Source: Marinomonas sp. TW1 (lineage in GTDB: Bacteria; Pseudomonadota; Gammaproteobacteria; Pseudomonadales; Marinomonadaceae). Taken from it: a DNA stretch of 64,000 nucleotides. How positions within the stretch are numbered: position 1 is the stretch's first letter; each line of letters opens with the position of its first letter. Positions 1-7,451 of the stretch are shown in pieces. A program made the position numbers and the translations under genes. The notes under the pieces are model-generated. The model had not been told where the DNA came from. It worked only from the letters and a program-made list of their open reading frames with translations, and ran no database searches. The stretch lies in contig NZ_JSEE01000005.1 in NCBI RefSeq assembly GCF_001625355.1, forward strand, positions 124,001 through 188,000, read 5' to 3'.

Positions 1-2
1 AA

Positions 3-101
3 TTAAGCAGTGATTTATTAGAAGAAGGTTTTCACCTGATTACTGGCAAGACATTACTTCCAGATTCCATTCGAAATGTAGAGGAAACGCCTCATGATTA
101 G
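3..101 (+). CDS. TRAP transporter small permease (DctQ-like), C-terminal end only
   Basis: Only the last 32 codons are inside the window, in a frame open from the left edge to TAG at 99-101. It overlaps the start of the large permease gene by 8 bp, a common arrangement for dctQ-dctM pairs, in which the small four-helix subunit is encoded just before the large one. The visible tail, ending RNVEETPHD, is mostly hydrophilic and has no diagnostic motif, so the call rests on position. It could be another membrane subunit, but an unrelated gene is unlikely given the translational overlap. Confidence 0.6.
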   Translation, partial: LSSDLLEEGFHLITGKTLLPDSIRNVEETPHD

Positions 102-1413
102 TATTGAGCTGCTTACCGGCGTTTTATTACTTTGTATCCTAGTCACCTTCGCACTGGGTGCACCAGTTGGTTTGGGCCTAGGCGGTATCGCCATGGCAGT
201 AGGTTACATTACTTGGGGAGACGGTTTATTTAATGTCATTCCCACCACCTTAGAAGCGACACACTTTAGCTTCATTTTGTTAGCCATCCCTTTGTATATT
301 TACATGGGGCAGCTGCTGACCCGCTCTGGCATCGGAGATGCCATGTTTAACGCCAGTCAAATGTTGATTGGTAAAGTACGTGGTTCATTAGCCATCAGCG
401 TTATCATTGTGTGTTCTATGATTGGTGCCATGGTTGGCATCATAGGTGCCGGCATTATGACTTCTGGCAGCATTGCCTTACGTCCTATGTTAGAACGTGG
501 TTACAACAAGCGTTTGGCCTTGGGTGTAATCATGGCTGGTGGTGGTCTGGGGATTTTGATTCCCCCTAGTATCCCAATGATCATGTTTGCTTCTTCCACG
601 CAAAACTCAGTAGGGCGCATGTTTATTGCGGCCTTGGTACCAGCCTTAATCACCATTGTGTTACTGATCACTTATGTGGTGATTTCGTGTAAGCTGGATC
701 ACAGCAAAGCCCCTTTGGACAAAGCGCCAGATGTACCACCAACATTAAAAGAAAAATGGTTTACGGCTCGTGATGGTCTGTTGTCATTGCTACTGATTGT
801 AGCGGTATTGGGTAGTATTATCATGGGGGTTGCGACCCCAACAGAATCCGGCGCAATCGGTGTGGTCGGTGCCATTTGTTTGGCAATCCTCTTTAAGCGT
901 TTTAAACCTCGCATGGTTCGTAATGCTGGCATGCAAGCCGCTTTGTTGGTCAGTGTCGCCATGTGGATCATTTTTGGGGCCACGGTTTTCAGTAACTTCC
1001 ATCTGTTGATGGGCGTACAGAACATGGTCGCCGGCTTCACACAAGACCTAGGCTTATCGCCAATGATGGTCATCATTATGTTCCAGCTAATCATGTTATT
1101 GCTTGGCTTCATTATTGATGAATTCATTATTGTCTTGATGTGTGCGCCAATCTTCACACCAATTGCGGTGTCGTTAGGTTTTGACCCTATCTGGTTTGGT
1201 ATCTTAATGATTCTTAACATCGAGATAGCCGTACAAACACCACCTTATGGTTTTGCCTTATTCTATTTAAAAGGCATCGCGCCACCAGGCATTACCATGT
1301 TGGACATCTATAAATCCGTGACACCGTTTGTTCTTATAAAACTCTTGGTGTTGATCATTTGTATGTGTTTCCCTGAATTGGTGATGTGGTTACCAAACAA
1401 ATTGATGGGATGA
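94..1413 (+). CDS. dctM: TRAP transporter large permease (DctM family)
   Basis: A 439-residue, strongly hydrophobic protein of the size and pattern of DctM, the ion-coupled inner-membrane translocator of tripartite ATP-independent periplasmic transporters. Family-typical segments are visible: the N-terminal helix with GAPVGLGLGG, GAIMTSG-like glycine-rich loops (IGAGIMTSGSIALRPM), the GGGLGILIPPSIPMI segment, and VATPTESGAIG before the second half. These transporters use a sodium gradient to import organic acids or similar solutes caught by a periplasmic DctP protein. The matching binding-protein gene is not in view next to it. The two dctP genes at the other end of the window are 62 kb away and probably belong to another system. 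The substrate cannot be read from the permease. Confidence 0.93.
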   Translation: MISIELLTGVLLLCILVTFALGAPVGLGLGGIAMAVGYITWGDGLFNVIPTTLEATHFSFILLAIPLYIYMGQLLTRSGIGDAMFNASQMLIGKVRGSLAISVIIVCSMIGAMVGIIGAGIMTSGSIALRPMLERGYNKRLALGVIMAGGGLGILIPPSIPMIMFASSTQNSVGRMFIAALVPALITIVLLITYVVISCKLDHSKAPLDKAPDVPPTLKEKWFTARDGLLSLLLIVAVLGSIIMGVATPTESGAIGVVGAICLAILFKRFKPRMVRNAGMQAALLVSVAMWIIFGATVFSNFHLLMGVQNMVAGFTQDLGLSPMMVIIMFQLIMLLLGFIIDEFIIVLMCAPIFTPIAVSLGFDPIWFGILMILNIEIAVQTPPYGFALFYLKGIAPPGITMLDIYKSVTPFVLIKLLVLIICMCFPELVMWLPNKLMG

Positions 1414-1450
1414 CGATTGTATTCCTGTCACTCTAAATGAATAAAAATAA

Positions 1451-1484
1451 AAGCGGCTCTGTGATTAGAACAGAGCCGCTTTTT
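1451..1484. terminator. Bidirectional rho-independent terminator
   Basis: Perfect 12-bp stem (AAGCGGCTCTGT and its complement) with a 7-nt loop at 1451-1481. A T-run follows on the plus strand and an A-rich run precedes it, so it can end both dctM and the convergent FabF-like gene. Confidence 0.9.
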
Positions 1485-1527
1485 TATTATGCTTATCTTT
1501 TAATCGCCTGCTGCCTCTAAGCCACTG

Positions 1528-2802
1528 TTATTGCTCAAACCGCTTTAAAATTATGGCGGCATTTACACCACCAAAACCAAAGCTATCAGACAATACATAG
1601 TCCACTTGTTTTTCACGTGAAACCAACGGCACCAAATCCATATCCTTGATGCCGTCTTCCGGCTGATGCAAGTTCAGTGTCGCAGGTAACTTACCAGTGA
1701 GAATACTTTGCGCACTGAAGATTGCTTCCACACCACCGGCCGCGCCAAGTAAGTGCCCAATAGAGGATTTCGTCGAAGAGACCGCTACTTGACTCACGGC
1801 ATCGCCAAAGATGCTTTTTAAGGCATTAATCTCACCACGATCCCCAACAGGCGTCGACGTGGCATGTGCATTAACATAACCAATTTGGTCTGCCCTGATA
1901 CCTGCCATCGTTAAGGCTGCCGAGATCGCGCGAGCGGCACCTTCGCCACTCTCAGGGCCAGAGGTTAAATGATACGCATCGGCACTGGTGCCATAACCGA
2001 CAACTTCAACTAAAGGGGTCGCACCTCTTGCTAGAGCATGCTCTAACGTCTCCATAACAATGAGACCAGCACCTTCCCCCATGACAAAACCATCTCGCTC
2101 AGAGTCAAAAGGTTTTGATGCTTGCTCAGGGTGATCGTTATTGGTTGATAATGCTTTCAAAGCACTAAAGCTAGCCAATGATAAAGTATCAATACAAGCT
2201 TCTGTGCCGCCAGCTAAGGCTACCTTAGCTTCACCAGATCGCAGCAAACGCATAGCATCGCCTATGGCCTGAGCACCAGCCGCACACGCCGTAACCGGTG
2301 TACCAATAGGGCCTTTGAAACCATATTTTAGAGACACGTTGCCTGCCGCGAGGTTAGCCAGAAAGGCAGGTACCGTAAAAGCAGAAATCCGTTTTGGACC
2401 AGACTCCTGTAATGTTGTATGGGCTTTAGTAATGGTAGGAAAGCCTCCTATGCCCGTACCGATCACTGTGGCCGTCGCCTGTTTGTCTTGTTCCGTCTCA
2501 GGTAGCCAATTTGCCTGTTTTAGTGCTTCATCCGCTGCGGCTAAAGCAAACAGTGTAAACAGATCTACTCTTTTTCTTTCTTTTGGTGACAGATAGTCGG
2601 ATTCATTTAATCCATTCTCTTGTTCCGTAATACTCGGCACTTGCCCGGCAATCTTAGTTGATAAGTTTGCGGCTATGGAATCGGGTAAAGTGCGAATACC
2701 AGATTCACCAGCAATCAGTTTTGCCCAAACGGATTCGACGCCAACGCCCAGTGGCGATACCAAGCCCATTCCGGTAATAACGATTCGATCTTGTGAAGAC
2801 AT
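1528..2802 (-). CDS. Beta-ketoacyl-ACP synthase II (FabF-like)
   Basis: A 424-residue condensing enzyme of the thiolase fold. It would extend acyl-ACP with malonyl-ACP in the cytoplasm. The catalytic set is complete: nucleophile Cys173 in TACAAGAQ, His313 in NAHATST, Lys345 and His350 in STKSSIGH. The glycine-rich C-terminal GFGGVNAA is also present. Length is normal for FabF (about 410-425). It stands alone, away from any fabD/fabG/acpP cluster, and is divergent from a TetR-type regulator gene 170 bp away. It is therefore probably a second, locally regulated ketosynthase rather than the housekeeping FabF. A role in a specialised or adapted fatty acid is inference. A parS-like 16-mer lies inside its 3' part. 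Confidence 0.9.
   Translation of the reverse strand: MSSQDRIVITGMGLVSPLGVGVESVWAKLIAGESGIRTLPDSIAANLSTKIAGQVPSITEQENGLNESDYLSPKERKRVDLFTLFALAAADEALKQANWLPETEQDKQATATVIGTGIGGFPTITKAHTTLQESGPKRISAFTVPAFLANLAAGNVSLKYGFKGPIGTPVTACAAGAQAIGDAMRLLRSGEAKVALAGGTEACIDTLSLASFSALKALSTNNDHPEQASKPFDSERDGFVMGEGAGLIVMETLEHALARGATPLVEVVGYGTSADAYHLTSGPESGEGAARAISAALTMAGIRADQIGYVNAHATSTPVGDRGEINALKSIFGDAVSQVAVSSTKSSIGHLLGAAGGVEAIFSAQSILTGKLPATLNLHQPEDGIKDMDLVPLVSREKQVDYVLSDSFGFGGVNAAIILKRFEQ
1609..1624. other. parS-like ParB-binding site 1 (inside FabF-like gene)
   Basis: TTTTTCACGTGAAACC matches the widespread chromosomal parS consensus TGTTTCACGTGAAACA at 14 of 16 positions and contains the intact core TTTCACGTGAAA. 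It lies in the coding sequence of the FabF-like gene. Three more such sites lie in the next 10.5 kb, and parA-parB are in this window. Confidence 0.7.
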
Positions 2803-2832
2803 GAGTTAACCCTCTGCATTTCAAATAAGTGG

Positions 2833-2870
2833 TTTTGCATTTTTGATCGTTTTATTTGATCTCTGCAAAA
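2833..2870. promoter_or_regulatory. Inverted repeat between FabF-like and TetR genes
   Basis: Arms TTTTGCA (2833-2839) and TGCAAAA (2864-2870) are separated by 24 bp in the divergent promoter region. The spacer holds two TTTGATC-like segments. It is a possible operator for the adjacent TetR regulator, but the wide spacing makes this weak. Confidence 0.3.
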
Positions 2871-2972
2871 TGACCTTACCCATGCTAGAGTGAGACTTAA
2901 TATGATCAAGATAATATTTTGTTTACGTCAACATGACTTAATGCAAGATGGTTAAATTCAGGAGGAAACAAG

Positions 2973-3578
2973 ATGCCTTATACTCAGCAACACAAAGAGC
3001 AAACTCGCCAACGTATTTTGGTGGCGGCGGCAAAATTATTTTGTTCCAGAGGATTTGACCGCGTCACTTTGACGCAAATTATGTCGAAAGCCAATATGAC
3101 CCACGGTGCTTTCTATGCGCACTTTTCAGGGAAAAGCAGCCTTTACGAAGCCGCCATGCAATTTGCTACCTCTCATGCTTTCTGGGCGCGAAACGACAAG
3201 CAAAGCGAAGACAAAGAAACCCACATCAAAGCTCTAGTGACTCGTTATTTGAACTGGAGTAAAAGCGACGAAGAACACCCATCACCATTAGAATTTTTAG
3301 TAACCGATGCAGCACACAAGGAAGAAAAGGTTCGTCAAGCTTATCAAGCCTGCTTCGATAGCTTGGTTGATCGCCTTGCCCTTATCTTACAAAAACATGC
3401 CTTGAAAAAAAGCAGTGGCCAAGAAGCAAAAGCCTTAGCCGAAGAAACCGTGGTGTCACTCGTCGGCACCGTGGCTATCGCACGTTCCTTTGCGCAACCA
3501 CTGCAAAACGATTTTTTAAAACGTGCAAAAGTCCGTATCGTCTCTCGGCTCAATAGCGGATTAAAAAGCACCGCCTAG
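2973..3578 (+). CDS. TetR/AcrR family transcriptional regulator
   Basis: A 201-residue protein with an N-terminal TetR helix-turn-helix: RQRILVAAAKLFCSRGFD, then LTQIMSKANMTHGAFYAHF, with the conserved GxFYxHF at about residues 47-53. The C-terminal half is a family-variable ligand-binding domain. The start is fixed by a strong Shine-Dalgarno sequence (AGGAGG) 7 bp upstream of the ATG. It is divergent from the FabF-like gene, so it most likely controls that gene and itself. The ligand is unknown. Confidence 0.9.
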   Translation: MPYTQQHKEQTRQRILVAAAKLFCSRGFDRVTLTQIMSKANMTHGAFYAHFSGKSSLYEAAMQFATSHAFWARNDKQSEDKETHIKALVTRYLNWSKSDEEHPSPLEFLVTDAAHKEEKVRQAYQACFDSLVDRLALILQKHALKKSSGQEAKALAEETVVSLVGTVAIARSFAQPLQNDFLKRAKVRIVSRLNSGLKSTA

Positions 3579-3610
3579 CGACAGAACAGAGCATTTTATA
3601 GCATGGTATT

Positions 3611-4486
3611 TCAACACACCAAGGCAGAAAAGCGCTGATGAAGCGTTTCTTCTAGCGTATCTTGCAACGCCTGAACCGCTGCATTTTTCGTCCCCTCCGT
3701 TTCTAACATCAATAGTTGCAGAAAGGGAAGAGTAGGTAAGTATTCACTTTCAATAATAGATAGACTCTTGGGCATGCCAGCAATCGTTCTAACGGTAATC
3801 CCTAATCCCGCCTCAACCGCAGACCATGCTCCCGATAGGCTATGGCTAGTCAAAGCAATACGCCAGCCCAAAGCCTGCTGATCCAATGCTTGCAAAGCCT
3901 GCTCTCGCATTAAGCAGGGTCGTTCGAATAACACCAAGGGCAGAGGCTTATCTAATGTAATGGCATAGTCTTTTGGGCCAATCCATTGCATTGGAAAGGT
4001 TCCTAATACGGACGCACTCTGGGGTGGATCTAGCGCCCAGACAAGAGCCAAGTCTAGACTGCCTGCTGCAATACCTTCTTGTAGTTTCGCATTGCGCATG
4101 ACTTTAACTTCAATCTCTACATCAGGAAAAGCGCGGCTAAAACGCGCAAGGGTTTCTGTGAGTACTTGCTCGCCGAAGTCTTCTTGTAAACCGAGGCGCA
4201 CTCGACCATTAATTTGGCCTTGTTTGAGCAATAAAAAAGCATCGTCATTCACCGCTAACAATTGCTTAGCCGGTTTCATTAAACGTTGGCCCGCCGATGT
4301 CAGCTTTACATTCCGTCCATCACGATGAACTAATGGCTGACCGATTTGCTCTTCGAGTTTTTTTAAATGGGCACTGACTGCGGAAGTAGATCGACTCAAA
4401 TGTTCCGCCGCTTTTGCAAAGCTACCCAGTTCAATGCCCATCACAAATGAACGCAAGGCTTCTAAATCTAATGTGGGTTTACGCAT
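3611..4486 (-). CDS. LysR family transcriptional regulator
   Basis: About 291 residues from the ATG at 4486 (MRKPTLDLEALRSFV). A longer reading from a TTG at 4525 adds 13 residues that do not look like a LysR N-terminus and would run into the operator palindrome. The first 60 residues form the LysR winged helix (LRSFVMGIELGSFAKAAEHL, then STSAVSAHLKKLEEQIGQPL). The rest is a periplasmic-binding-protein-like effector domain. It is transcribed away from a three-gene operon (CMD-like, tautomerase, DUF4865), with a dyad in the gap, and is therefore probably its activator or repressor. Confidence 0.92.
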   Translation of the reverse strand: MRKPTLDLEALRSFVMGIELGSFAKAAEHLSRSTSAVSAHLKKLEEQIGQPLVHRDGRNVKLTSAGQRLMKPAKQLLAVNDDAFLLLKQGQINGRVRLGLQEDFGEQVLTETLARFSRAFPDVEIEVKVMRNAKLQEGIAAGSLDLALVWALDPPQSASVLGTFPMQWIGPKDYAITLDKPLPLVLFERPCLMREQALQALDQQALGWRIALTSHSLSGAWSAVEAGLGITVRTIAGMPKSLSIIESEYLPTLPFLQLLMLETEGTKNAAVQALQDTLEETLHQRFSALVC

Positions 4487-4511
4487 ACAATTTTCAATCC
4501 CTATTTTCAGG

Positions 4512-4547
4512 ACTATTAATATCAAATGTTTTGATATTCAGAATAGT
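4512..4547. promoter_or_regulatory. LysR-type operator dyad
   Basis: Perfect 9-bp arms AATATCAAA (4518-4526) and TTTGATATT (4530-4538) are separated by TGT. The centre contains ATC-N9-GAT, a T-N11-A motif of the kind LysR regulators bind. Outer arms ACTATT (4512-4517) and AATAGT (4542-4547) extend the symmetry with a 3-bp offset. It lies between the lysR start and the divergent operon. Confidence 0.65.
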
Positions 4548-4603
4548 ATAGAGAGTTTAGTCTTGTTTCGTTCACTCAACAAGACTGATTTTAGGAGTAT
4601 CGC

Positions 4604-4966
4604 ATGTCCTCTCAAACACCTTTCAATCATGAGCCAGAAGCACAGGAAACATCTAACCAAGGTATGCTGCATTTTGGCCATATTGCACCTGAGTTTGCCA
4701 AACTAACGGACCAAGTATTATTTGACCAAGTCTGGCAACGTACGAAGCAATTAAGCGCACGGGAACGTAGCCTCATCACCATTGCCAGTTTAATCACACA
4801 AGCTCGTCCAGAGCCGTTGTTATTTCATTTAAAAAAAGCGAACGATAATAAGGTAAGTCATGAAGAATTAGCTGAAGTGATAACGCATCTGGCGTTTTAC
4901 GCAGGTTGGCCTTCTGCAGCCGCGGCAAGCACCCAGCTACAAACCTTGATCACTGAAGATAATTAG
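4604..4966 (+). CDS. Carboxymuconolactone decarboxylase-like (CMD/AhpD-fold) protein
   Basis: A 120-residue protein with the CMD core: LSARERSLITIASLIT near residues 50-65, then a segment with LLFHLKKANDNKVSHEEL, then AEVITHLAFYAGWPSAA. This is the usual small all-helical CMD layout. No CxxC pair is present, so an AhpD-type peroxidase role is not supported. It is the first gene of a tight operon: 9 bp to the tautomerase gene, which in turn overlaps the DUF4865 gene. Such small CMD proteins are usually of unknown substrate. Lactone, aromatic-ring or reactive-carbonyl metabolism is inference from the tautomerase neighbour. Confidence 0.85.
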   Translation: MSSQTPFNHEPEAQETSNQGMLHFGHIAPEFAKLTDQVLFDQVWQRTKQLSARERSLITIASLITQARPEPLLFHLKKANDNKVSHEELAEVITHLAFYAGWPSAAAASTQLQTLITEDN

Positions 4967-4975
4967 GAGCTTTAT

Positions 4976-5380
4976 ATGCCATTCATCGAGCTATTTGTTC
5001 CCGAGCACAAATCAAAAACAGAACTTAAATGCATTTCCGACATTTTACATGATCAGTTAGTTACGCATTTTGATGTACCAGAAGAAGACAGATTTCATGT
5101 TTTCCATCCTATCGCATCAGAACGACGGTTTTTCGACTTGCACTATGGTGTATCAACAGGGCAGCGTTCCAAAGATTGGATACTCATTAAAATACTCGCG
5201 GGCAAACCTCGTCAGCCCGAAGCAAAACAGGCACTTTATCAAGCATTAGCTAAGAGCTTCAAAGCACAACTAGGTTTAGCCACAACCGACCTAATGGTTG
5301 TCATACATTTTAACCACATCAGTGATTGGTCGTTTAGCGAAGGACAAAGCGCTGTATTACCAAAAGAGGTATTACTATGA
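4976..5380 (+). CDS. Tautomerase family protein (4-oxalocrotonate tautomerase superfamily)
   Basis: A 134-residue protein starting Met-Pro. After methionine removal Pro1 would be the catalytic base of the tautomerase superfamily. Length fits the longer, fused beta-alpha-beta type (Tautomerase_2 / malonate semialdehyde decarboxylase-like) rather than the 62-residue 4-OT. Typical features are PFIELFVPE at the N-terminus, the VPEEDRFHVFHP segment and a C-terminal VVIHFNHISDWSF. It has the AGGAG Shine-Dalgarno of the operon and overlaps the next gene by 4 bp (ATGA). The substrate is unknown. It may also act as a dehalogenase or decarboxylase, since this fold is promiscuous. Confidence 0.85.
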   Translation: MPFIELFVPEHKSKTELKCISDILHDQLVTHFDVPEEDRFHVFHPIASERRFFDLHYGVSTGQRSKDWILIKILAGKPRQPEAKQALYQALAKSFKAQLGLATTDLMVVIHFNHISDWSFSEGQSAVLPKEVLL

Positions 5381-5958
5381 TTATCATGCAGTACCAATTC
5401 GCCCTGCCAGCTCAATTTGATATGAATATAATACGCCAACGCATAGAGCAAAACGGCCATAAGCTAAATGGTTTTCCTGATTTAGGCTTCAAGGCATTCA
5501 TGTTTCAAGAACAAGATAGTCCTGATATTTATCAACTAGAAAACAACTACGCACCTTTCTACTTTTGGAACAGTAGCGACGGTATGAAAGAGTTTTTAGC
5601 GTCTGATGGATACCACAACTTAGAGCAAGCTTTCGGACGGCCTGAAGTTTGTAGTTATTTACCCTTTATTCATAAACAATATACAAATGTAAGTGACAGT
5701 CGATATGTCTTGGCTAGCAAAGAAAATGTTTCACGTGACACAAATATTCGAACGTTATTAACACAGCAACAAGCGCTAGCTGATAATTTTAACCATTCTG
5801 AGGTAACGGCTTACATTGTCGCGCTCGATACGAAAATGTGGAATTTACATACTTGGTTGTTTTTCCGTTCGACTATTGATCGGCAAGAGCTTACTCGACT
5901 TGATGCAAACAGAGGTGCGGAGCTAAACACTTTTCAAGTGGGTTATGTGGCTAAATAA
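5377..5958 (+). CDS. DUF4865 family protein
   Basis: A 193-residue protein with the look of DUF4865: MQYQFALPAQFDMNIIRQR at the start, then a region rich in aromatic residues (NNYAPFYFWNSSDGMKEFL), then a C-terminal half that may be a ferredoxin-like domain. No catalytic motif is known to me for the family. It is translationally coupled to the tautomerase gene, so it probably acts in the same pathway. A second in-frame ATG lies three codons downstream and is an equally possible start. A parS-like site lies inside the gene. Confidence 0.75.
   Translation: MIIMQYQFALPAQFDMNIIRQRIEQNGHKLNGFPDLGFKAFMFQEQDSPDIYQLENNYAPFYFWNSSDGMKEFLASDGYHNLEQAFGRPEVCSYLPFIHKQYTNVSDSRYVLASKENVSRDTNIRTLLTQQQALADNFNHSEVTAYIVALDTKMWNLHTWLFFRSTIDRQELTRLDANRGAELNTFQVGYVAK
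5727..5742. other. parS-like ParB-binding site 2 (inside DUF4865 gene)
   Basis: TGTTTCACGTGACACA differs from the parS consensus TGTTTCACGTGAAACA at one position of 16. It lies within the DUF4865 coding sequence. Confidence 0.75.
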
Positions 5959-5976
5959 AATTTTTAGCAAGAAGAA

Positions 5977-6014
5977 TCACAACACTAAGGTAAAGATTAA
6001 CCTTAGTGTTGTGA
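5977..6014. terminator. Convergent hairpin between DUF4865 gene and cysQ
   Basis: Perfect 14-bp stem TCACAACACTAAGG (5977-5990), 10-nt loop, complement 6001-6014. There is no good T-run. The cysQ stop codon lies inside the right arm. It probably ends or protects both convergent messages. Confidence 0.65.
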
Positions 6015-6857
6015 CTTGTACCAATTTATTACGCTTGGAGCAAGCTCTGGGCCAGACACAAAAAAATGCCCATTGAGTAGGGTTTCACGTTGATTATAAC
6101 GGAAAGGTTTGCCGGTTGGTGTTACCAACATGCCGCCAGCCGCTTCAATGATCGCTTGTTGTGCTGCCGTGTCCCATTCACTGGTGGGGCCACGACGTAG
6201 GTGTAAATCGGCAATTCCTTCTGCAATGCGACACCCCTTAATTGAACTGCCTTTAGGCAACTCTCTGACTTGCTCATAATTGGCTTTTAGCGTGTTTTTT
6301 AAATCAATAGGCAGGGCAGGGCCATGACTGCGACTGGTCATGACAATAATAGGTTCTCTTGGCTCTCTAACATTAATAGATTCATATGACGCTTCACGAT
6401 CTACGTCGTCATGCCATTTAATCGCACCAACCGGCAAGTCTCGCCAAGCTTCAGTAACACCAAAATAGCCTTCTGATGTGGTTGGCAAATAGACCATTCC
6501 AACAATGGGTTTGCCATCTTGCACTAATGCAATGTTAATGCTGAATTCACCATTCCGTTTAATGAATTCTTTGGTGCCATCTAAAGGATCAACGATCCAA
6601 AGGCATGGCCATTGAACGCGCTCTTCAAATTTAACCGTCCCTTCCTCAGACAATATTGGTATGTCAGGTGTAAGTACTTGCAAACCCGCAATAATCACAC
6701 GGTGAGCTGCCAAGTCAGCCGCTGTCACAGGGCTATCATCAGACTTCTGTTGAATACCCAAATCGGCACGTTGATAAATTTCCATGATCGCTGTGGCTGC
6801 ATCGTGTATTATTTTTTGTAGCGCTTGAAAAACGGGGTGTTGATTAACGTCCTGCAT
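6003..6857 (-). CDS. cysQ: 3'(2'),5'-bisphosphate nucleotidase CysQ
   Basis: A 284-residue member of the lithium-sensitive, Mg-dependent inositol-phosphatase superfamily. Metal-binding motifs are present: SEEG at about 70-73, WIVDPLDGTKEF at 88-98 (Asp90 and Asp93), and EWDTAA in the C-terminal half. CysQ hydrolyses PAP, the by-product of PAPS reduction, to AMP and keeps sulfate assimilation and RNA turnover running. Length is slightly above E. coli CysQ (246) owing to loop insertions. It is divergent from hslR, with only about 40 bp between them. An inositol monophosphatase is the main alternative, but the spacing of motifs favours CysQ. Confidence 0.9.
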   Translation of the reverse strand: MQDVNQHPVFQALQKIIHDAATAIMEIYQRADLGIQQKSDDSPVTAADLAAHRVIIAGLQVLTPDIPILSEEGTVKFEERVQWPCLWIVDPLDGTKEFIKRNGEFSINIALVQDGKPIVGMVYLPTTSEGYFGVTEAWRDLPVGAIKWHDDVDREASYESINVREPREPIIVMTSRSHGPALPIDLKNTLKANYEQVRELPKGSSIKGCRIAEGIADLHLRRGPTSEWDTAAQQAIIEAAGGMLVTPTGKPFRYNQRETLLNGHFFVSGPELAPSVINWYKSQH

Positions 6858-6899
6858 AACAGCCTCAATATGACAACAATATAGGTCAATGTATTCCTT

Positions 6900-7319
6900 A
6901 TGAGTAAAACAGAAAAACAGTCAGAACTACAAGCTGTTCGTTTAGATAAGTGGCTTTGGGCGGCACGATTCTTCAAAACTCGCTCGCTCAGTAAAGACGC
7001 CATTGACGGAGGTAAGATTACCTATAACGGTAGTAAGGGCAAAGCCAGTCGTAATGTTGAAGTCGGCGCTTTGATCGGTATTCGAATTGGCTGGGATGAG
7101 AAGGTCGTAGAAATAAAAAGCATTAGTGGTCAGAGAAGAGGGGCGCCAGAAGCTAAGCTGCTTTATGAAGAAACGCCTGAGTCTATTGAAAAGCGAGAAA
7201 AAAGAGCATTGGAGCACAAGTCTTTTGGTGGTCGTATCATGGCAGATCATAAACCCAATAAGAAAGAGCGTCGTGACATCAAACAGTTAAAACAAGACAT
7301 CTTTGGTGGCATGGATTAA
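6900..7319 (+). CDS. hslR: Heat-shock protein Hsp15 (S4-domain RNA-binding)
   Basis: A 139-residue basic protein with an N-terminal S4 RNA-binding fold (VRLDKWLWAARFFKTRSLSK, GKITYNGSKGKASRNVEVG). The lysine-rich C-terminus (KPNKKERRDIKQLKQ) is typical of Hsp15. In E. coli Hsp15 binds free 50S subunits that carry a stalled nascent chain and takes part in their recycling. Length matches E. coli (133). It is a single gene, divergent from cysQ. The upstream ribosome-binding site is weak, but the start fits the family. Confidence 0.93.
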   Translation: MSKTEKQSELQAVRLDKWLWAARFFKTRSLSKDAIDGGKITYNGSKGKASRNVEVGALIGIRIGWDEKVVEIKSISGQRRGAPEAKLLYEETPESIEKREKRALEHKSFGGRIMADHKPNKKERRDIKQLKQDIFGGMD

Positions 7320-7390
7320 TGACATGCTCTAACCGATATTTATCCGCTTGTAATTATCATTAGACAATTTGGCTATTTCGACAATACAGC

Positions 7391-7440
7391 CCTGCGTTGC
7401 ACTTTTCCCTGTGTTGCACTTTTCCCTGTGTTGCACTCTT
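7391..7440. repeat. Three tandem copies of a 17-bp unit
   Basis: CCTGYGTTGCACTTTTC occurs at 7391-7407, 7408-7424 and 7425-7440 (last copy one base shorter, T to C in the tail), just downstream of the dprA stop codon and convergent hslR. No function is evident. A slippage-type tandem repeat is likely. Confidence 0.8.
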
Positions 7441-7451
7441 AAAGATAAAGA

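Noticed and set aside
7391-7440. CRISPR-like array
   Set aside because: Units are directly adjacent with no spacers and only three copies.
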